A stretch of 26,290 nt of DNA from a virus: positions 1 through 26,290 of the IMG/VR virus record IMGVR_UViG_3300042387_001247; one strand, written 5' to 3'. This document shows positions 13,970 through 20,332 of the stretch, one piece after another. The notes below the pieces were generated by a model. The model did not search any database. It had not been told where the DNA came from and saw only the letters and a program-made list of their open reading frames with translations. The first letter of the stretch is position 1. Every line of letters begins with the position of its first letter. The translations under genes were made by a program, and so were the position numbers.

Positions 13970-15879
13970 GCCGCATCCGCCCGCGCTCGCCCATCATCCC
14001 GGGCGACACGACCGACCGCACCGGCAGCGGGCCTGTTCAGCGCCGGGCGATCCGGGCGATCCGCCAGCGCTGGGCCGGGCTCACGGCCGAGGTGCTGGCC
14101 ATCTTCGCGCGCATCCGGGTCGTCGGCGAGGTCGCGCAGAATGACCAGAGCAGCGCGCCGCGCACGGTGTACGCGCTGACGCCCGAGGAACTGGCCGCCG
14201 TAACGCAGGCGTTACGCGAGGCCTTCGACCGCTGGATCGAGGCCGTGGCCGGCGGCAGCTACCGGACGCACTGGTACGCGCAGATCGACGCCGAGGCTGC
14301 CCAGCTCGGGCTGGCGCAGAGCGCGGCGAACCTGTCGGCGCTGTCGGCCACCTACTCGGCCTCGCGGGACATCGGCTCGGCCCTCATGAGCCAGGGCTTC
14401 CAGAACCGGGTGGCCATGGCGCAGATCAAGAGCTACGAGCACTGGACCGGGCTGTCTGCCGGCGAGAAGTCGGCGCTGTCGCAGATCATCGGCCGCGGCG
14501 TGGTCGACGGGAAGAACCCGCGCGTGGTGGCGAAGGAGATCGAGGCGCGCATGGGGGTGTCGCGGGCTCGGGCTGAGGGCTGGGCGCAGACCGACATCAC
14601 CGACACGCTGCGCATGGCCCGCCTGGACGAACGGGATTGGGCCGTTGAGAACCTGGGCATGGAGATCGGGCTGCTGTGGAAGTCGGCGCTGATTCCGACG
14701 ACGCGGCCGACACACGCCGTGCGCAACGGGCGCACGTACAGCAGCGCCGAGGTGCGGGACTTCTACAGCCGGGACGGCAACATCTATCGGTGCTTCCTGC
14801 CCGGCACGCGCGTGGCCGGCCGCTTCTCAGCGGGCATCCAGTCCTACTACAAGGGGCCGGCCGTGCGTCTGGTGACTGCTGCGGGCCACGAACTCGCCGT
14901 TACCGCGAATCACCCCGTGCTGACCGCCCGCGGGATGGTGCCGGCTGCAGAACTCCGCGAAGGCGATCGCCTTGTCACGAACCGCGGCCAGATCGAATGG
15001 CGTGCCGCGCGGGTAGGACAGCTGCACGGTGAGCTGGTGCCGCCCACCATCGAGCAGGTATTCGGTGCGCTTGTGCAGGCGGGCCATGAGAGCCTTGCCC
15101 GGGTGAGCCCTGTAGACCTCCACGGCGACGCGGCTCTCTGTGAGCCAGAGGTCCACGTTGTACGGGCCGATCGGGAACTGGTGTTCGCACTCGACGCCGG
15201 CAGCGCGCAGCGCCTCGACAAGCTCGCGCTCACGCACGCCGACCTTCCGGGTACGCGTGGCCGCTCGCTTGACCTTCTCAGGCAGCGGGATCTCGCGCAC
15301 GCGGGCGACGAAGTTCGCAGCGGCGACGTTGGCGCGGCGCTCGGCCGCAGTCATGTTCCTCATGCGGACGCGCTGAGCCTCGCTCGTGTCGCGCACGGGC
15401 AGGCCGAGCCGCAGCATGGTCTTCCGCAAGGTGTTGCGGTCGACGCCGGTGCGGCCGCTGATCGCAAGGATGGACTCGCCGGCCATGTGGGCGGGGTGCG
15501 CCTCGAGGGCCTTCACCTCGCGCTCGCCGCGGAGCCACTCGCGGGCGCGGAAGCCGGCGCGGTGCATCCGCTCCATGACGGTCCGGTCGCACACGCCGAA
15601 CTCGGCAGCAATGGCGGCGAAGGTGGCGCCGGCCTTGAATCGCTGGATGAACTGGTCCGCATTGAAATCAGTCATTACGAGGGGCATGTCTACGATCTCC
15701 AAGAGCGATCGGGCCTGTTGATCGCCGGTGGAATTGTCGCATCTAACTGTCACTGCTCCGTTACGGAGGTGCTGCTCGACGACGACGGAAAGCCGCTGCT
15801 GACCGACCGGGCAAAGGAGACGAGCCGCACCGAGCTCGCCCGCTGGCAGGCGCAGCAGAAGAAGGCGGCCCGCAAGTAG
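13966..15879 (+). CDS. MuF-like head morphogenesis protein containing an intein (637 aa precursor)
   Basis: Mu gpF/SPP1 gp7-type minor head protein. N-extein residues 1-275 include the usual helical region (SAGEKSALSQIIGRGVVDGK, RAEGWAQTDITDTLRMARL) and WKSALIPTTRPTHAVRNGR. The C-extein (43 residues) starts CHCSVTEVLLDDDG. The exteins meet as YR|CHC, restoring the CxC motif typical of the family, for a 318-aa product. The GTG start overlaps the portal stop. The 319-residue insert is described separately. The frame has no stop through the insert. Confidence 0.9.
   Translation: MSRIRPRSPIIPGDTTDRTGSGPVQRRAIRAIRQRWAGLTAEVLAIFARIRVVGEVAQNDQSSAPRTVYALTPEELAAVTQALREAFDRWIEAVAGGSYRTHWYAQIDAEAAQLGLAQSAANLSALSATYSASRDIGSALMSQGFQNRVAMAQIKSYEHWTGLSAGEKSALSQIIGRGVVDGKNPRVVAKEIEARMGVSRARAEGWAQTDITDTLRMARLDERDWAVENLGMEIGLLWKSALIPTTRPTHAVRNGRTYSSAEVRDFYSRDGNIYRCFLPGTRVAGRFSAGIQSYYKGPAVRLVTAAGHELAVTANHPVLTARGMVPAAELREGDRLVTNRGQIEWRAARVGQLHGELVPPTIEQVFGALVQAGHESLARVSPVDLHGDAALCEPEVHVVRADRELVFALDAGSAQRLDKLALTHADLPGTRGRSLDLLRQRDLAHAGDEVRSGDVGAALGRSHVPHADALSLARVAHGQAEPQHGLPQGVAVDAGAAADRKDGLAGHVGGVRLEGLHLALAAEPLAGAEAGAVHPLHDGPVAHAELGSNGGEGGAGLESLDELVRIEISHYEGHVYDLQERSGLLIAGGIVASNCHCSVTEVLLDDDGKPLLTDRAKETSRTELARWQAQQKKAARK
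14791..15747 (+). mobile_element. Intein (319 aa) inserted in MuF head protein
   Basis: Protein-splicing element. Block A is CFLPGTRVAG with Cys1 as first nucleophile. Block B is LAVTANHPVLT (TxxH: Thr38, His41). Block F is GHVYDLQERSG (VYDL at 300-303). Block G is GGIVASN with terminal Asn319, followed by extein Cys+1. The residue before Asn is Ser instead of the usual His, a known tolerated variant in some inteins. Between blocks B and F lies no sense-strand nuclease; that stretch is the exact antisense of a homing endonuclease gene. Confidence 0.92.
14827..15687 (-). CDS. Antisense homing endonuclease nested in the intein, PD-(D/E)XK/Vsr-like (286 aa)
   Basis: Two helix-turn-helix segments (about 20-45, ATFAAIAAEFGVCDRTVMER; about 70-95, ESILAISGRTGVDRNTLRK) precede a Vsr/EDxHD-like nuclease fold: VRERELVEALRAAGV, FPIGPYNVDLWL (Asp179), SRVAVEVYRAHPG (Glu190), then HKRTEYLLDGG. 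ATG 15687 is preceded at nine bases by GGAG (minus strand of 15697-15700), itself inside intein block F codons. Codons of this gene and of the intein pair triplet for triplet, so it must avoid TTA, CTA and TCA to keep the intein open. The last ~35 residues lie opposite intein blocks A-B and may be a passive extension. Confidence 0.83.
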   Translation of the reverse strand: MPLVMTDFNADQFIQRFKAGATFAAIAAEFGVCDRTVMERMHRAGFRAREWLRGEREVKALEAHPAHMAGESILAISGRTGVDRNTLRKTMLRLGLPVRDTSEAQRVRMRNMTAAERRANVAAANFVARVREIPLPEKVKRAATRTRKVGVRERELVEALRAAGVECEHQFPIGPYNVDLWLTESRVAVEVYRAHPGKALMARLHKRTEYLLDGGRHQLTVQLSYPRGTPFDLAAVRDKAIAFAEFCSRHHPAGGQHGVIRGNGEFVARSSHQTHGRPLVVGLDAR

Positions 15880-15933
15880 GGCGCCCTTCGTGGTGGTTGC
15901 GCTGGCCGGCGGGTTCCGCTACGGTCGCGCGTC

Positions 15934-16443
15934 ATGAACACCCCCCGCGCACTGCTCATCCCCGCCGCCCTGGCCCTGCTGTCTGCCTGCGGGGGCGGAG
16001 GTAACGAACCCCCGCCCGAACTTATCTGGCAGGCCACGGCCTCAAGCTCCGGCATCCCGGAAGAGCCTACCGGCCGCACGCAGTGGTCCCCGCAGCTGAT
16101 CGCAGCCGGAGGCTTCACGCCCGCGCGCCCCTTCAGCGGCGAGGCCTGCATCGAGGGCACGTGGTCGCAGACGCTTCTCCACGACGCCACGGTCGAGATC
16201 GCGATCAGCACCGCCGGGCTACCGCTGCAGCAGAGCGGCAGCCGGGCCAGGTTCGTGGCCTCGGGGCTTGCCGGCGCGACGCTGTCGATCCCGTTCCGCA
16301 TCTGCCGGCCGGCTGAGGGCCCCGGGCTGGGCACGCTGGCGGTCGAGGCCTTCCCCCGCGCTATCTGCACTATCGGAAACTTCCGGTGCCTGGGGGCCTA
16401 CAGCGTCAACGTGCGCTGGTCCGTGGTGGGCGCCTACCGCTGA
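15934..16443 (+). CDS. Predicted phage lipoprotein (169 aa)
   Basis: Signal peptide MNTPRALLIPAALALLSAC with lipobox LLSAC and Cys19 as the lipidated residue, then a GGGG spacer. The mature part seems β-rich, with Cys in ACIEGTWSQ, FRICRPAEG, AICTIGNFRC that could form disulfides. Export to the outer-membrane periplasmic face is expected (residue +2 is Gly). No family recognised. Lipoproteins in structural regions are often superinfection-exclusion morons, but nothing here shows that function. A degenerate copy of the late-start motif (TTCC...CTACGGTCG, 15914-15927) precedes it. Confidence 0.72.
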   Translation: MNTPRALLIPAALALLSACGGGGNEPPPELIWQATASSSGIPEEPTGRTQWSPQLIAAGGFTPARPFSGEACIEGTWSQTLLHDATVEIAISTAGLPLQQSGSRARFVASGLAGATLSIPFRICRPAEGPGLGTLAVEAFPRAICTIGNFRCLGAYSVNVRWSVVGAYR

Positions 16444-16455
16444 TTCGTAGCATCG
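16444..16455 (+). promoter_or_regulatory. Late-gene start motif variant (TTCGTAGCATCG)
   Basis: One mismatch to TTCCTAGCATCG, beginning at the lipoprotein stop codon region. The next ATG (16459) opens a frame with no protein-like features, and a terminator follows within 100 bases, so the motif may start a short RNA. Confidence 0.42.
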
Positions 16456-16458
16456 CCC

Positions 16459-16553
16459 ATGCCGGCTAGGGGTGGCCGGTTCATCGTTGTTGTCTCCTGC
16501 CCGCTGCATGGGCACATCGGCCCCGGCGTCGCAAGGCTCCGGGGCTTTCTTTC
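16459..16553 (+). ncRNA. Candidate ~95-nt small RNA between start motif and terminator
   Basis: Bounded by the TTCGTAGCATCG motif and by a rho-independent terminator at 16520-16553. The open frame from 16459 runs through the terminator and into the antisense of the leftward cassette, so it is not a credible gene. Transcription is inferred only from these boundaries. Confidence 0.3.
16520..16553 (+). terminator. Rightward rho-independent terminator
   Basis: GCCCCGG (16520-16526) pairs with CCGGGGC (16539-16545), a seven-pair GC stem with a 12-base loop, followed by TTTCTTTC. Placed after the lipoprotein gene and facing the convergent leftward cassette, it would separate the two. Confidence 0.75.
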
Positions 16554-16601
16554 GTCAGGGGCTGCCGATAGGCCCGTCTGTGAAGACGTAGACGCCAATG
16601 T

Positions 16602-16787
16602 TCATGAACGGCAACGGCCGGAATGTCGCGCCACCTCGCCGCGGCCAGGCTGCACGGCCCATGGATGCGGGTTGTTGACAGGCACGTCAAACCACGCAAT
16701 CAGCCCGCGGCGCCTTGCCCAACGGCGCAGCTTGGGCCGCAGCGAGGCAAACAGCGCCTTCGTCTTTCTAGCGTTGCGCATCGTCAC
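16602..16787 (-). CDS. Small basic protein, end of leftward cassette (61 aa)
   Basis: GTG 16787 overlaps the stop of the previous cassette gene (GTGA); an ATG lies two codons later. Strongly basic first half (RNARKTKALFASLRPKLRRW), then AWFDVPVNNPHPWAV. No family recognised. An ATGA overlap at its end opens a 16-codon frame (to 16555) that I do not count. Could be a real small gene or a decayed C-terminal remnant. Confidence 0.45.
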   Translation of the reverse strand: MTMRNARKTKALFASLRPKLRRWARRRGLIAWFDVPVNNPHPWAVQPGRGEVARHSGRCRS

Positions 16788-17323
16788 GATGTCGCCTCCT
16801 CGGAAAGCCGCGTCAGCAGCGCCAGTTCGTCGGGCGTGAACGTCGCATCCACGCCGCCAGTCCCGGCCCGCTTCAGCAGGTCCGAGCCCTCGGACTGGAC
16901 GACGAGGCGGACGTAGCGGCGGAGGAGGTCAAGCGCCACATAGGGCACGCGCTCGGTTTCGATCTTGAGCCCGCCGTCTATCGTTCCGAGCAGTGCGCAC
17001 TGAAGCGGCTCCCAGTGTTCCTGGCCTTCGCGCTTGATGGAGAACTCGGTCACTCTGCTGTGCTTGGTCATGTCGACCGGCGGCTTCTTGAACTCGTCGA
17101 CCAGAGACGAATCGTAGGTGGCAGCGTAGGTCGTCGGGATCGGGCGCGCGTGGTCGATGGCGCCCTGCAGCGCCTGCTCGGCGCCCTGCCTGGCCCGCCG
17201 CAACTCCTTCTCGCAGGCGATGGCGTCAGTGCCAGACAGGATGTCGTGGTTCGGCGCAACGAACTCGGTCGCCGAGAGCAGGCTGCGCAGTGCGCCTGCA
17301 AGGGTAGTATCAGAGTCCCCCAT
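16784..17323 (-). CDS. Unknown protein of leftward late-region cassette (179 aa)
   Basis: Largest member of the cassette and the best supported: AAGGAA seven bases before ATG 17323 and a normal coding pattern. The N-terminal half is helical (ACEKELRRARQGAEQALQGA). A β-rich middle (VTEFSIKREGQEHWEPLQCA, LGTIDGGLKIETERVPYVAL) leads to a helical end with FTPDELALLTRLSEE. No catalytic motif or family recognised. Not obviously structural; orientation opposite to all virion genes suggests independent, perhaps host-state-dependent, expression. Confidence 0.72.
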   Translation of the reverse strand: MGDSDTTLAGALRSLLSATEFVAPNHDILSGTDAIACEKELRRARQGAEQALQGAIDHARPIPTTYAATYDSSLVDEFKKPPVDMTKHSRVTEFSIKREGQEHWEPLQCALLGTIDGGLKIETERVPYVALDLLRRYVRLVVQSEGSDLLKRAGTGGVDATFTPDELALLTRLSEEATS

Positions 17324-17346
17324 GAGGCGGTTCCTTCGCTGAGTGG

Positions 17347-17565
17347 TTACGGCGCCGGCTTGAGCATCTTCGCCAGCGCCTCATCCGAGGCCATGCCGGC
17401 AAGCATGCGTTCGCGCTCGGCTTCGTACTCGGCCAGCAGCGCCCGGGCCTTGGCCCCAAGCGCCGCGTCGTCCTTCGCCTGCGCCGCCGCTGCCTTCAGC
17501 AGGCCCATGTAGCGGCGGGAGAGGCGGTTAGGGTTTGGCGGGGGTTTCTTCGGCTGGGATGTCAT
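17347..17565 (-). CDS. Small helical protein of leftward cassette (72 aa)
   Basis: MTSQPKKPPPNPNRLSRR is a Pro/Lys-rich start; the remainder is one or two Ala/Glu-rich helices (AKDDAALGAKARALLAEYEA), possibly coiled coil. ATG 17565 lies 38 bases inside the upstream gene and its ribosome site is weak, so coupling is likely. Stop is 23 bases before the next cassette start. No family recognised. Confidence 0.58.
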   Translation of the reverse strand: MTSQPKKPPPNPNRLSRRYMGLLKAAAAQAKDDAALGAKARALLAEYEAERERMLAGMASDEALAKMLKPAP

Positions 17566-17965
17566 AGGCTTTGTTTGCGCTATGACGAAGCACAGCACAG
17601 AACCGAGAGACCTCGCGCTCAACGTCCTCCGACGTTTCCAGTGCGTAGCCCATGAAATCGCCGCAGGTTTGCGCCACGGAGTCCATGAGGTGCTGCATGG
17701 ACTTGCTAGCGTCGGCATCGCTCTCGGCGTCGTCGAGCAGCCGAGTTACTGCGCGTCCAAGGTAGTCCTGTATGTCAAACTCGCGTGGGCTCTCTAAGCC
17801 GGCCGCTTCCCATACGGCTTGAGCAGCCACGATGACAGCCGCCTTTTCATTGCTGCCGAGACGGGCAAGAACCCTTCGCATTCCCGGCGAGGCCTCGACG
17901 ATTTCGCACAGTCGCTTGAGGCCGGACAGATGGGCCGGGAGATCAGTAGCATTGGCATCAGCCAT
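17528..17965 (-). CDS. Helical unknown protein, first gene of leftward cassette (145 aa)
   Basis: AAAGGA seven bases before ATG 17965 fixes the start (MADANATDLPAHLSG); the frame further upstream covers hairpin DNA. Nearly all helical, with an acidic centre (RLLDDAESDADASKSMQHL) and two Cys (QTCGDFMGYAL, RFCAVLRH). No family recognised. A 9-bp hairpin at 17995-18029 lies in its presumed leader. Confidence 0.66.
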   Translation of the reverse strand: MADANATDLPAHLSGLKRLCEIVEASPGMRRVLARLGSNEKAAVIVAAQAVWEAAGLESPREFDIQDYLGRAVTRLLDDAESDADASKSMQHLMDSVAQTCGDFMGYALETSEDVEREVSRFCAVLRHSANKAYDIPAEETPAKP

Positions 17966-18064
17966 GTAGCGGTCCTTTCGCTGAGAGGTGGCTAGAAGCC
18001 CGGCGCGATTCGCAGTCGCCCCGGGCTTCGCCATTGTGGGCCGCGGGCGGCTCTGCCGCAACTC

Positions 18065-18076
18065 TTCCTAGCATCG
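18065..18076 (+). promoter_or_regulatory. TTCCTAGCATCG motif without a gene behind it
   Basis: Exact copy of the late-start motif, but the next protein gene is over 400 bases away. What follows is the interleaved inverted-repeat region, so this copy could drive a non-coding transcript or be a relic of a lost gene. Confidence 0.45.
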
Positions 18077-18086
18077 CGCTTGCCAT

Positions 18087-18192
18087 TGGGTGCATCCTTG
18101 GCAACAATCCGACCCGAGCCCTCAAGGCCGGTCGTTTGCCCCACAGCGTGGGGACCGTGATGCACCCACGGGAGCGACCAGCCTTGAGGGCT
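18087..18192 (+). ncRNA. Candidate structured RNA with pseudoknot-type inverted repeats
   Basis: Arm A TGGGTGCATC (18087-18096) pairs with GATGCACCCA (18159-18168). Arm B, 18 bases (18117-18134, beginning AGCCCTCAAGGC), pairs with 18175-18192 (ending GCCTTGAGGGCT) with one mismatch. The order A-B-A'-B' cannot form as simple nested hairpins. A local hairpin CCCCAC/GTGGGG sits at 18139-18153. Directly downstream of a late-start motif. Not matched to any RNA family I know. Confidence 0.42.
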
Positions 18193-18481
18193 TGTCCGTT
18201 TCCGGCCGCCTGCGGGCGCGCGAGCGTGGCGAAAGCGAGCACGGCCCTGCATCGGGCCACACCGCGCAAAGACCGGCCGGTCGGCTCACCCTGACCGCGC
18301 GCCGTGCGGCCTGTTTGCGAGGGACCGCGCAAGACGACGGGTTACGGGGTGACTTCAGCCTGCCCGCCGCCGACGAATCGCAGCCTCCTGGGTGCGCTGG
18401 GCCTGCATGCTTCCATGACTGCATGCAGTGCCGGGCGAGGCGTGACTCTCCTGTCACCCTTGGCAGTGCTATGGGCGGCCG

Positions 18482-18493
18482 TTCCTAGCATCG
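18482..18493 (+). promoter_or_regulatory. TTCCTAGCATCG late-gene start motif (protease)
   Basis: Exact motif six bases before the ATG of the DUF2213 gene, which has no Shine-Dalgarno. A TTGGCA at 18460-18465 is 20 bases from TAGCAT, too far for an ordinary -35. Confidence 0.5.
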
Positions 18494-18499
18494 CGCCGC

Positions 18500-19843
18500 A
18501 TGAAGCACACCCGTGTCCATGTCCTGTCGGCCGTCAACGCCGGCGCGGTCTCGAAGTCCGGCGGCCGGTACACGGTCGCCAACGTCTGCGGCGCCGTCGA
18601 CGGCATCGTGATGAATGGGATGGCCTACATGGCCGACCAGCTCGCAGCCGGCGCCCCGTCCCTCGAAGGCAAGCCCGCCCCCGCCGGCCACCCGAAGGAC
18701 GACGCAGGCCGCTACATCAGCGCGCTGAGCGGGAACGCCCTGCTGACCAGCTACGCCGGCGCCGTGTGCACCAACGTCCGCCACGAAGGCGGCCGGACGC
18801 TGTACGACGTGGTCGTCAACGAGGCCCAGGCCAAGGCGCACCCCGACGGCGCGAAGCTGGTCGATCGGCTCGACGCGGCCATGAACGGCAGCAACGCCGA
18901 GCCGATCCACGTGAGCACCGGCCTCTTCTGCAAGGCCATCACCGCGAACGGCGAGAGCCTGGGCAAGAAGTACCAGCGCATCGCTACCGAGATCGTCTAT
19001 GACCACTCGGCCTTCCTGCTGAACGAGAGCGGCGCCGGCACGCCCGAGCAGGGCGTCGGCATGTTCCTGAACGCGGCCGGCGAGGCTGAACAAGTCGAAG
19101 CCGTGACCGTCAACGAAGCGCTGGACCGCCGCGGCGAGGGCTTCGCCGGATGGGCTGAGAGCCTGCTGCGCAAACTGCTCGGCAACGAGGACGAACTCAG
19201 CCTCGATCAGATCCGCGAGGGCCTCTACAAGGCCCTTCCCGAAGGCGGCTGGGTGCGCGAGGTCTTCGCCCGCTACGCCGTCTGGTCCGACCGTGACGGC
19301 CGCATGTACCGCCAGGACTACACCGTGGCTTCGGATGGGTCGTCCGTAGCATTTTCTGGGACTGCTCAAGAGGTGCGCGAGAAGCGCGAGTACGAGCCGA
19401 TCAACAACCTGCAGAAGGACGCCATGAAGGACATGCTCACCGCCGCGCTGAACGCCGCCGGCATCAAGACCGAGGGGCTGACCGAAGCGCAGCTGCTGTC
19501 GGCCTACAACCAACACGTCAGCGCCGCGGCCGTCGCACAGGTGCAGACCAAGCTCGACGCCGCGAACGCGCAGCTGCAGACCCTGCAAGCCAACGCGCAG
19601 CAGGCCGAAGCCGCCGAGCTGGCGACGCTGGCCACCGAGCTGGCCGCCAATGCCAAGGGCCTGACCGCCGACGACTTCAAGGCCATGGGCCTGAAGCGCT
19701 GCAAGGAGCTGAAGGCCAACGGCACGACCGCTGCGCCGGTGCTGCCGGGCAGTGCCGCCGCGACCACCACGGCTGGCGCCGAGTTCGCCAGCTATGACTT
19801 CAACGCGCTGATCGACGCCGCCGACGGCGCCGGCAAGCGCTGA
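18500..19843 (+). CDS. DUF2213 prohead protease with scaffold-like C terminus (447 aa)
   Basis: Residues 1-~240 match DUF2213, the HK97/Mu-type head maturation protease: GHPKDDAGRYISA (His64), EPIHVSTGLFCK (Ser139) and IVYDHSAFLLNE (Asp168/His169) are the likely catalytic parts. Residues about 335-400 form a long Ala/Gln-rich helix (TKLDAANAQLQTLQANAQ), as expected for a fused scaffold, and the tail is Ala/Thr-rich. Encoded upstream of decoration and capsid genes. It probably directs assembly of the head shell and then cleaves itself and partners. Confidence 0.85.
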   Translation: MKHTRVHVLSAVNAGAVSKSGGRYTVANVCGAVDGIVMNGMAYMADQLAAGAPSLEGKPAPAGHPKDDAGRYISALSGNALLTSYAGAVCTNVRHEGGRTLYDVVVNEAQAKAHPDGAKLVDRLDAAMNGSNAEPIHVSTGLFCKAITANGESLGKKYQRIATEIVYDHSAFLLNESGAGTPEQGVGMFLNAAGEAEQVEAVTVNEALDRRGEGFAGWAESLLRKLLGNEDELSLDQIREGLYKALPEGGWVREVFARYAVWSDRDGRMYRQDYTVASDGSSVAFSGTAQEVREKREYEPINNLQKDAMKDMLTAALNAAGIKTEGLTEAQLLSAYNQHVSAAAVAQVQTKLDAANAQLQTLQANAQQAEAAELATLATELAANAKGLTADDFKAMGLKRCKELKANGTTAAPVLPGSAAATTTAGAEFASYDFNALIDAADGAGKR

Positions 19844-19865
19844 ACCGCACCAAAGGGAGCCGCAC

Positions 19866-20318
19866 ATGAGCCGCACCGTCTACAAAGGCCCGAACGGCCG
19901 CCAGCCCGTCACGACCGACGCCCGCGTCTGCGCGGCCGCGCTGCTGCCGTGCACGTTCGTCACCGAAAGCGCGACGCAGTTCGCCCAGGCCACCGCGCCG
20001 GGCACGACGTTCCTCCGCCTGCTGGCCGACCGTGACTTCTATAGCACGGCCCAGTTGGACGCCACGAACCCGCTGCTGACCGCCTACGCCTCTGGTGACA
20101 CGGGCATCGCCTACATCCTGGAGCCGGGCCAGCGCTACCTGGTAGCCGTGGCCGCCGCGACCTACACCTACGGCCAGGAGCTGACCGTGGGCGCTGCCGG
20201 CCGGGCCGTGGCCGCCGCGTCGACCAACCGTGTGATTGCGTTCTCTCGGGAAGCCGGTGTGCGCGCTGCCGGCGACCTGATCGAGGTCGAGATCGCCATT
20301 TCCTACGCCAAGGCCTGA
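19866..20318 (+). CDS. Head decoration-like protein (150 aa)
   Basis: Small, β-rich, Ala/Thr/Tyr-rich protein (FLRLLADRDFYSTAQLD, YLVAVAAATYTYGQELTVG, VRAAGDLIEVEIAISYAKA). Its position between protease and major capsid gene and its ~150-residue size fit capsid decoration/cement proteins (DUF2190-like pattern at the end). AGGGAG ribosome site before ATG 19866. Family by context more than by motif. Confidence 0.68.
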   Translation: MSRTVYKGPNGRQPVTTDARVCAAALLPCTFVTESATQFAQATAPGTTFLRLLADRDFYSTAQLDATNPLLTAYASGDTGIAYILEPGQRYLVAVAAATYTYGQELTVGAAGRAVAAASTNRVIAFSREAGVRAAGDLIEVEIAISYAKA

Positions 20319-20332
20319 CGGGAGAACAGACC

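Larger units (their letters stand above)
17966..18499. other. Gene-free, structure-rich late intergenic region
   Basis: About 530 bases between the leftward cassette and the protease gene. Open frames on both strands look artefactual. Contents: a hairpin at 17995-18029 (GAAGCCCGG/CCGGGCTTC), a late-start motif at 18065, interleaved inverted repeats 18087-18192, a TGCATGC/GCATGCA inverted repeat near 18403-18426, and a second late-start motif at 18482 before the protease. No tRNA seen. Confidence 0.6.

Noticed and set aside
16555-16605. 16-codon minus-strand frame MNIGVYVFTDGPIGSP with ATGA overlap
   Set aside because: Interesting position, but too short; possibly a remnant of a longer gene. 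Not counted.
16459-16839. 126-aa plus-strand frame after the late-start motif
   Set aside because: Runs through a strong terminator and then over the antisense of the leftward cassette; composition is not protein-like.
18485-19876. 463-aa open frame on the minus strand opposite the protease gene
   Set aside because: Low-complexity Val/Gly/Ala/His composition typical of antisense frames in GC-rich genes; no ribosome site or motifs, and the sense gene is well recognised.
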